64,000 bases of DNA from Gammaproteobacteria bacterium (GTDB lineage Bacteria > Pseudomonadota > Gammaproteobacteria > Arenicellales > Arenicellaceae), in the NCBI GenBank assembly GCA_013002025.1, contig JABDKW010000005.1:62001-126000 (forward strand), read 5' to 3'. The notes below the pieces were generated by a model. That model ran no database searches, had not been told where the DNA came from, and saw only the letters and a program-made list of their open reading frames with translations. The translations under genes and the position numbers were made by a program. How positions within the stretch are numbered: position 1 is the stretch's first letter; the number at the start of each line of letters is the position of its first letter. Below are positions 59,217 to 64,000 of the stretch, one piece after another.

Positions 59217-60503
59217 GTGGCAATGAGTGCAATTATTTACATCAATGATCATCAAATTCTGATTGAACAAAATCAGAAGTTTGAGCGTTCTCAGGGCTAT
59301 GCGTGGATACGTGGTGAGAGCGTCATTTTCGATGCCGATGCTGGAGCCAGTGCAGTGCGCCATTGCCGGCTGTCACCTCAGCAGATCTACAGTCGTTACT
59401 GGCAACAATGTGATCAAAGTTCACTGCCAGCCAATCAGGCCGGCATCAGGCATGCGGCAGACTTAATCTATCAACACTTAAGCGAACTGAAACAGCGATT
59501 TAATTTACAGGAAATCGCGCTGGTGGTGCCGTCTCATTACCAGACAGCAAACCTGCAATTGTTGCTGGGAATTGCGCAAGCCTGCCAACTTAAAGTGAAT
59601 GCCTTGGTTAACGGGCCGCTCCTGGCCTTGTATCGTGCGGACGTTATATCGGGCAAATATCAGCATGTGGACATGCAATTAAATCAGACTGTCTGCAGTG
59701 AGTTTATTGTCGCGCATGCGCAGATTGAGCTGGTTGATGTTCAAGTGCACCACGACATCAGTTTGCAGAGCGTGCAGGATTCGCTCCTCAAAACAATGCA
59801 GCATAACTTTATTCAAAACGATCGCTTCGACCCCCTGCACTACGCGGCGACAGAGCAGCAATTGTTCGATCAGATACCACAGGTGGCACGTGCCATAGGC
59901 CGCGATGGTAAAACCAGCTTACTGGTTGAGCACCAGGGTCAGACACATAACGTGTCGATAGATGCGCGGCAATGGAAGGAAACCCTGGCCGAGTGGTTTA
60001 ACAAATTGTCTCTGGGAAATGTTAACGGCTACGACAGCCGCTTTCTGCAACTCAATGGATTGCTGCGCGATAATGCATCAAGTCTGCCAGAATTGCCGGG
60101 TACCGTGGTGCTGACGCCACAACCTGGTTTACCCCTGCCGCCAGAAGTCTATCAGCGTGATCAAAACGGCGAATTGATCTATGTAAACCGCCTGGGTTGT
60201 TCGGAAAATGTAACGACCGCCGAATCGCAACCTTCTGAAATACCACCCGTTGACGAAAATGCGGTTACGCACTTGTTATGCAATGGCCGCGCCGTGCCGT
60301 TGGAGCGCGCCTTTATATCGCCTGAGGCAAACCAGTTGAGCGTGGAGTTGGTAGCCACCGCGCAGGCAAATTTATCGACTATGCTGGCCAGCGGGGACCT
60401 GTTTGTCCTCAACGCGCCAGATAGGCAAGAGTTGCTGCTCAATGATCGGCTGGGGTCAAATTTAGCGGATGGCGTGGTCACCGCCATCAGGGTACGCAGT
60501 TAA
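59217..60503 (+). CDS. Hsp70/actin-like protein, degenerate nucleotide site
   Basis: The 428-residue soluble protein has no signal peptide. Residues 100-140 follow the Hsp70/actin pattern of a strand, VPSxY, a long helix and a second strand ending in N-x-P (IALVVPSHYQTANLQLLLGI, then VNALVNGPLLALY). The first phosphate-binding hairpin near the N-terminus (IIYINDHQILIEQ) lacks the usual DxGTT glycines and threonines, so ATP binding is doubtful. The C-terminal 130 residues are unassigned. Position between the channel gene and the first VWA gene, three bases from each, suggests a cytoplasmic partner or assembly factor. The fold assignment is from pattern only. Confidence 0.55.
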   Translation: MAMSAIIYINDHQILIEQNQKFERSQGYAWIRGESVIFDADAGASAVRHCRLSPQQIYSRYWQQCDQSSLPANQAGIRHAADLIYQHLSELKQRFNLQEIALVVPSHYQTANLQLLLGIAQACQLKVNALVNGPLLALYRADVISGKYQHVDMQLNQTVCSEFIVAHAQIELVDVQVHHDISLQSVQDSLLKTMQHNFIQNDRFDPLHYAATEQQLFDQIPQVARAIGRDGKTSLLVEHQGQTHNVSIDARQWKETLAEWFNKLSLGNVNGYDSRFLQLNGLLRDNASSLPELPGTVVLTPQPGLPLPPEVYQRDQNGELIYVNRLGCSENVTTAESQPSEIPPVDENAVTHLLCNGRAVPLERAFISPEANQLSVELVATAQANLSTMLASGDLFVLNAPDRQELLLNDRLGSNLADGVVTAIRVRS

Positions 60504-60506
60504 CAG

Positions 60507-61583
60507 ATGCCGAAAAAACTCCGCTCAACCTCCAGTTTCAGCCTGTCCTTTTTGGACATCATGTCCTGTGGTCTGGGGGCAGCGGTGTTGATATTTCTCC
60601 TTTTAAAACATGTCACAGACGCGCCCACCACGGTTGAGGAAAAACAGGTGATGGCGGAAATTTCGCTGCTTGAGGAGGAGATAAAAGAAGGCGAAAAAAC
60701 ACTGGTTAGAATACGTAACACAATCAGTGATGTCAGTTATGAAACGGTGACTGCTCAGGGTCTGGCACGAAAAATTCAGGAGGATATCGATAAATTAAAA
60801 AGTCAGATCGAGGAAATTAACCCAGATTCCGATTTTGATGTACCCGGCTTGCGTTCCAAAATAGCCAGGCTGGAAGCACAAAAAGAAGCGCTGGAGAAAA
60901 CGATACCCACCGGCAATAAAGCATACGAGTTTACCGGCGAAGGGCAGCGACAATATCTAACTGGTATACCGTTGAATGGTGAGAATGTATTGATCTTATT
61001 AGATGCGTCGGCCAGCATGCTGGATGAAACCATCGTTAATATCGTGCGCCGCCGCAACATGTCTGACCGGCTCAAAAAGGAAGCACCCAAATGGCAGCGC
61101 ACGCAGGCGATTGGCCAGTGGCTGGTAGCCAATCTGCCGCTCAGTAGCGATATTCAGGTTTGGTTGTTCAATACTGAAATCAGCGCTGCGGATGGTAACG
61201 AATTGAACGCCTGGTATGAGGCTACCAATCGGGCTGATCTAACCCGTTTGGTGCAAGGCATCAATAAGGCGGTGCCTGCGAACGGCACCAATCTGGCGCA
61301 CGTCTTCTCAGCTGCCATGGAAATGCGCCCGCGGCCGGATAACATTTATCTGGTCACGGATGGATTGCCGACCATCGGTGATAATTCCGCGCGCAGCGGT
61401 AGTATTACGGGTGTTGAACGATACCGCCTATTTTGGAAAGCGGTGGATAAGTTGTTGCCCGGTGTACGAGTGAATACGTTTTTGTTGCCCCTTGAAGGCG
61501 ACCCCTATGCCGCCGGCTCCTATTGGGGCCTGGCGCTGAGCACCCGTGGATCGCTGGTGACCCCTGCGGCGGACTGGCCATGA
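60507..61583 (+). CDS. VWA-domain protein with ExbD-like Asp membrane helix (paralogue 1)
   Basis: The 358-residue protein has a short basic N-terminus, then a membrane helix starting FLDIMSCGLGAAVLIFLLL with D17, whose position recalls the FIDVM helix of ExbD and the similar Asp helices of TolR and MotB. A coiled coil follows (about 45-135), then a von Willebrand A domain. Its MIDAS appears complete: DASAS at 166-170, T261 in NGTNLAH and D285 in VTDG. The topology puts the VWA domain in the periplasm. The conserved YLTGIPL segment before the VWA strand is shared with the next gene. Confidence 0.85.
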   Translation: MPKKLRSTSSFSLSFLDIMSCGLGAAVLIFLLLKHVTDAPTTVEEKQVMAEISLLEEEIKEGEKTLVRIRNTISDVSYETVTAQGLARKIQEDIDKLKSQIEEINPDSDFDVPGLRSKIARLEAQKEALEKTIPTGNKAYEFTGEGQRQYLTGIPLNGENVLILLDASASMLDETIVNIVRRRNMSDRLKKEAPKWQRTQAIGQWLVANLPLSSDIQVWLFNTEISAADGNELNAWYEATNRADLTRLVQGINKAVPANGTNLAHVFSAAMEMRPRPDNIYLVTDGLPTIGDNSARSGSITGVERYRLFWKAVDKLLPGVRVNTFLLPLEGDPYAAGSYWGLALSTRGSLVTPAADWP

Positions 61584-62584
61584 GTAGAAGACGCCATCGC
61601 CGCGGCAGCGAAGACACCAATATATCGTTCCTCGATATTATCTGCTGTGGGTTCGGCGCCATTGTTCTGTTGCTGGTAATTGTTAAGCCGACTGAACCGA
61701 TTGTGCTGGAAGAGTCTCCGATTCAGCAAAAAGGCCAGGTGCGGGTATTGCAGGAGCGGTTGTTCGAGATTCGTGGGCAGGTAAAGTATCTTGAGACTGA
61801 ACTTAATGCTAAACATGAGCAGCTCGGCATTGATCAGCGCAGGGTGGCTATCTTGAGGGGCGAATTTGAAGCCCTCAATTCGCGCGTCGCGAGTATTGAT
61901 GAAGGCGGAGCGGATGACGCCGAGGAAGCGTTGGATCTACAAATTGCGCTGCAATCATTGACCCGCGAGATGAAGCGTTTAATACGCAACCGCCAGCCTA
62001 AAAATGACTACATCGCTGGCGTTCCAGTCGATTCGGAATACATAATTTTCGTGATCGACACGTCCGGCAGCATGACAGACCAGGGCTTTTGGGGGTCGGT
62101 ACTAAGGCAGGTGGATAGCGTTCTAAGAATCTACCCCAAGGTAAAAGGCATTCAGGTAATGAATAATCTGGGGGCTTATATGTTCGGTAACAGCCGTGGC
62201 GAGTGGATGACGGATACCCCAGCAAGACGACGTGCGATTTTGCAGAAATTGGCCATTTGGCGGGCCGGCTCTGCCAGTAACCCGGTGCCGGGTATTACGC
62301 AAGCGATCACTCGGTTCTACGACAAAAATAAAAAAATAAGCATTTATGTTTTTGGCGATGATTATCCGGGGCGTTCGATTCAGAGGGTGGTGCGCCACGT
62401 TGAAGAGTTAAACAAGAAGAACAGCCGGGGCGAGACCATGGTGCGCATTCATACAGTTGGGTTTCCAGTGCAATTACGGCCCCGACCAGGTATGTCCAGC
62501 GCCGCGATGCGGTATGCTTCACTGATGCGTGAACTGGCGGAGCGAAATAATGGTGTCTTTGTGGGAACCAGCCATGTCAATTAA
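61580..62584 (+). CDS. VWA-domain protein with ExbD-like Asp membrane helix (paralogue 2)
   Basis: From the ATG that overlaps the previous stop (ATGA) the protein has 334 residues. It repeats the plan of its neighbour: a basic N-terminus, membrane helix FLDIICCGFGAIVLLLVIV with D19, a coiled coil (about 50-135), YIAGVPV and a VWA domain with MIDAS DTSGS at 160-164 and D260/D261 in VFGDDYPG. The mid-domain MIDAS Thr seen in paralogue 1 is not obvious here (SASNPVPGITQA). The two probably form a heteromer on the ExbB-type subunit. An upstream start at 61523 lies inside the previous gene and is less likely. Confidence 0.85.
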   Translation: MSRRRHRRGSEDTNISFLDIICCGFGAIVLLLVIVKPTEPIVLEESPIQQKGQVRVLQERLFEIRGQVKYLETELNAKHEQLGIDQRRVAILRGEFEALNSRVASIDEGGADDAEEALDLQIALQSLTREMKRLIRNRQPKNDYIAGVPVDSEYIIFVIDTSGSMTDQGFWGSVLRQVDSVLRIYPKVKGIQVMNNLGAYMFGNSRGEWMTDTPARRRAILQKLAIWRAGSASNPVPGITQAITRFYDKNKKISIYVFGDDYPGRSIQRVVRHVEELNKKNSRGETMVRIHTVGFPVQLRPRPGMSSAAMRYASLMRELAERNNGVFVGTSHVN

Positions 62585-63347
62585 TTTTAAGAAAGGCTGT
62601 ACACCGGCACTGTTGGTCGGGGTGCTGTTACTAAGCGCCTGCGCGCGCACTATTGTAGTTACCGGCGATGTGCCGCAGCCACTTATTGAACCTGTGCCGC
62701 TCAAGGCGAACTTGATTATTACCGATGAGTTGCGGCGCTATCGATATGAAGAAAAAGAAAAAGGCCGTAACTCACTGAAGAGTTTGGATTTTGGGGCGGC
62801 GCAAGTGCTGATGTTTGAGCGCGTGTTTGATGGCATCCTCACTCTGTTGCCCCTGGATGAACAAGCGGTAACCCAAATCGACTTGCAGATTACGCCGCAA
62901 TTACTAGAATTTCAGTACAGTGTGCCGCGAGAAACCAAGCTCAATCTATACGAAATCTGGCTAAAATATCGAATTTTGATCACCGACCCGGCAGGCGCAG
63001 AAGTCGCAGACTGGGTGGTCAAGGGCTATGGTAAAACACCCACGACAACGCTGAGTTCAGCGGTAACGGCGTTTAATCTGGCAACCAATATTGCGTTGCG
63101 TGACGTTGGCGCACAATTAGCTATCGGTTTCCCGCGGCAACCCGCAATCAGCAAAATGTTGGATTCAAGCGCAGATGCCGGCGAACAAGATAAACAGATT
63201 GCGAGCGATGTTGCGGTGCCTGGCAATGCCGATGAAGTTGAAGGTGAGAACACCAAACCCGCAATACAGGTGAACGATGATGATGAGCCGGCCAAGCCGT
63301 CAGTCGAGCATGAAGCAGCCGACCACGATACCCAAGCGGAGGGTTAA
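62574..63347 (+). CDS. Lipoprotein of unknown function
   Basis: From the ATG at 62574, which overlaps the end of the second VWA gene by 11 bases, the precursor has 257 residues with lipobox LLSAC (C23). The mature part starts with a beta/alpha domain (LITDELRRYRYEEKEKG and VTQIDLQITPQLLEFQYSV) that could be a periplasmic adaptor, and ends in an acidic Asp/Glu/Ala-rich disordered tail. An earlier start at 62529 would spoil the signal peptide. I do not recognise the family. Confidence 0.75.
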   Translation: MSINFKKGCTPALLVGVLLLSACARTIVVTGDVPQPLIEPVPLKANLIITDELRRYRYEEKEKGRNSLKSLDFGAAQVLMFERVFDGILTLLPLDEQAVTQIDLQITPQLLEFQYSVPRETKLNLYEIWLKYRILITDPAGAEVADWVVKGYGKTPTTTLSSAVTAFNLATNIALRDVGAQLAIGFPRQPAISKMLDSSADAGEQDKQIASDVAVPGNADEVEGENTKPAIQVNDDDEPAKPSVEHEAADHDTQAEG

Positions 63348-63350
63348 ACA

Positions 63351-64000
63351 ATGCTTATGAAAAACTTGGGTTTATTCTGTATTGCCTTGCTGGTAAGCGC
63401 CTGCACCACTATTAACGTGGATCACGTTAAATTAGACAATAGTTTGGATGTTAATGCGGGTGATGCGGTGGTAGTGCTGGGCCGGCATCATTCGGCAGAG
63501 TTTGAGACTGAACCAAGTTTAATCCGTTGTATTGGCAGTCGTTTGCAGAAGGGGACACGCGAAGTGCGTATTATCCCAGAGCATGAATTCGTTGATATGT
63601 TTTATCCCTGGTTCGAAGCGCGCACCGCGCCAATGCATCCAAAACGGCTACAGCGAGTTCTGGATTTGCCGTTGATTGCTGAGCGTATCGAGAAATTGAA
63701 TATTCGTTTTTTCGTTTGGGTGGAGGGCTCAACCGAGCGCACTAATTCAGCCGGCACCATGACTTGTTCGATAGGCCCGGGCGGCGGCGGCTGTTTTGGC
63801 TTTGGTACCTGGGAAGACACCAGTGAATATGAGACGGTGATCTGGAATATCGAAGAGTTCAAAGAGGTGGGGCGCATCAGCACCGACGCGGTGGGTACCA
63901 GCTATATGCCTGCCTTCGTTGTGCCAATACCGCTGCTGGCGCAGGTTGAGGGAGATGCCTGCAAGGGTATGGGCAGTCAGTTAGTGCGTTTCTTCAATGA
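63351..64000 (+). CDS. Lipoprotein of unknown function (partial, runs off window)
   Basis: An open frame of 216 codons begins three bases after the previous stop and has no stop before the window ends. It has a lipoprotein signal with lipobox LVSAC (C18; ATG at 63351 or 63357). The mature part has alternating hydrophobic strands (DAVVVLGRH, REVRIIPEHEF, IRFFVWVEGSTE) and a Gly/Cys stretch (TCSIGPGGGGCFGFG). The family is unknown to me; by spacing it continues the cluster. Confidence 0.75.
   Translation, partial: MLMKNLGLFCIALLVSACTTINVDHVKLDNSLDVNAGDAVVVLGRHHSAEFETEPSLIRCIGSRLQKGTREVRIIPEHEFVDMFYPWFEARTAPMHPKRLQRVLDLPLIAERIEKLNIRFFVWVEGSTERTNSAGTMTCSIGPGGGGCFGFGTWEDTSEYETVIWNIEEFKEVGRISTDAVGTSYMPAFVVPIPLLAQVEGDACKGMGSQLVRFFN

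Noticed and set aside
58410-62584. Zorya anti-phage system or Tol-Pal system
   Set aside because: There is no MotB/OmpA-type ZorB, no Zorya helicase or nuclease gene, and no tolR, tolA, tolB or pal.

Overview
The window is a 64 kb chromosomal segment of a gammaproteobacterium, probably free-living and marine. The gene set (greB, recQ, the Pil-Chp chemosensory operon, fimV, lptE, holA, rng-yhdP-tldD-pmbA, aspS, murB), the mid-range GC content and the intergenic repeats all suit that assignment. No rRNA, tRNA, insertion sequence, prophage or CRISPR array was seen.

Layout. 1-2.6 kb (minus strand): two linked 2-oxoglutarate oxygenase-type genes (one cut by the window edge) and a membrane-anchored TPR/retropepsin-like protease gene. 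2.6-3.5 kb: 830 bp without a credible protein gene, holding 98-bp and 51-bp direct repeats, two minus-strand terminators and one or two candidate small RNAs. 3.5-7.8 kb: greB, recQ, a DUF1285 gene, rsgA and a GIY-YIG gene. 8.2-19.2 kb: the twitching-motility chemosensory operon pilG-pilH-pilI-pilJ-chpA-chpC, without pilK or chpB. 19.4-22.7 kb: tktA and pgk. 22.9-28.5 kb: a FimV-like protein, a hypoxanthine/uracil-DNA-glycosylase-family protein, a YcgN-family protein, DsbB, and a secreted subtilisin-like protein joined to an outer-membrane-barrel-like domain. 28.6-50.3 kb: housekeeping genes cysS, sufE, leuS, lptE, holA, proA, an in-frame nadD-rsfS fusion, rlmH, maf, rng, yhdP, tldD, pmbA, an FmdB-type zinc-ribbon gene, a DUF502 gene, aspS and murB. 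In many relatives mrdA-rodA follows rlmH; here maf-rng follows directly.

50.4-64.0 kb is the most unusual region. Twelve genes on one strand, most overlapping or spaced by a few bases, encode a TonB-C-like TPR protein, a very acidic lipoprotein, a lipoprotein with a BON-like end, a membrane-anchored TPR protein, a membrane-anchored PEGA-repeat protein with a formylglycine-generating-enzyme-like domain, a small exported protein, a four-helix MotA/TolQ/ExbB-family channel subunit, an Hsp70/actin-like protein without a recognisable first phosphate loop, two paralogous von Willebrand A (VWA) proteins, and two more lipoproteins (the last runs off the window). Both VWA proteins begin with a helix of the form FLDI-x-x-CG-x-GA, resembling the ion-carrying Asp helix of ExbD/TolR/MotB. 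My inference is an ion-driven envelope machine in which ExbB-type subunits drive VWA-tipped partners in place of ExbD, TolR or MotB. I know of no characterised system with this composition, so it is the best candidate here for an undescribed system.
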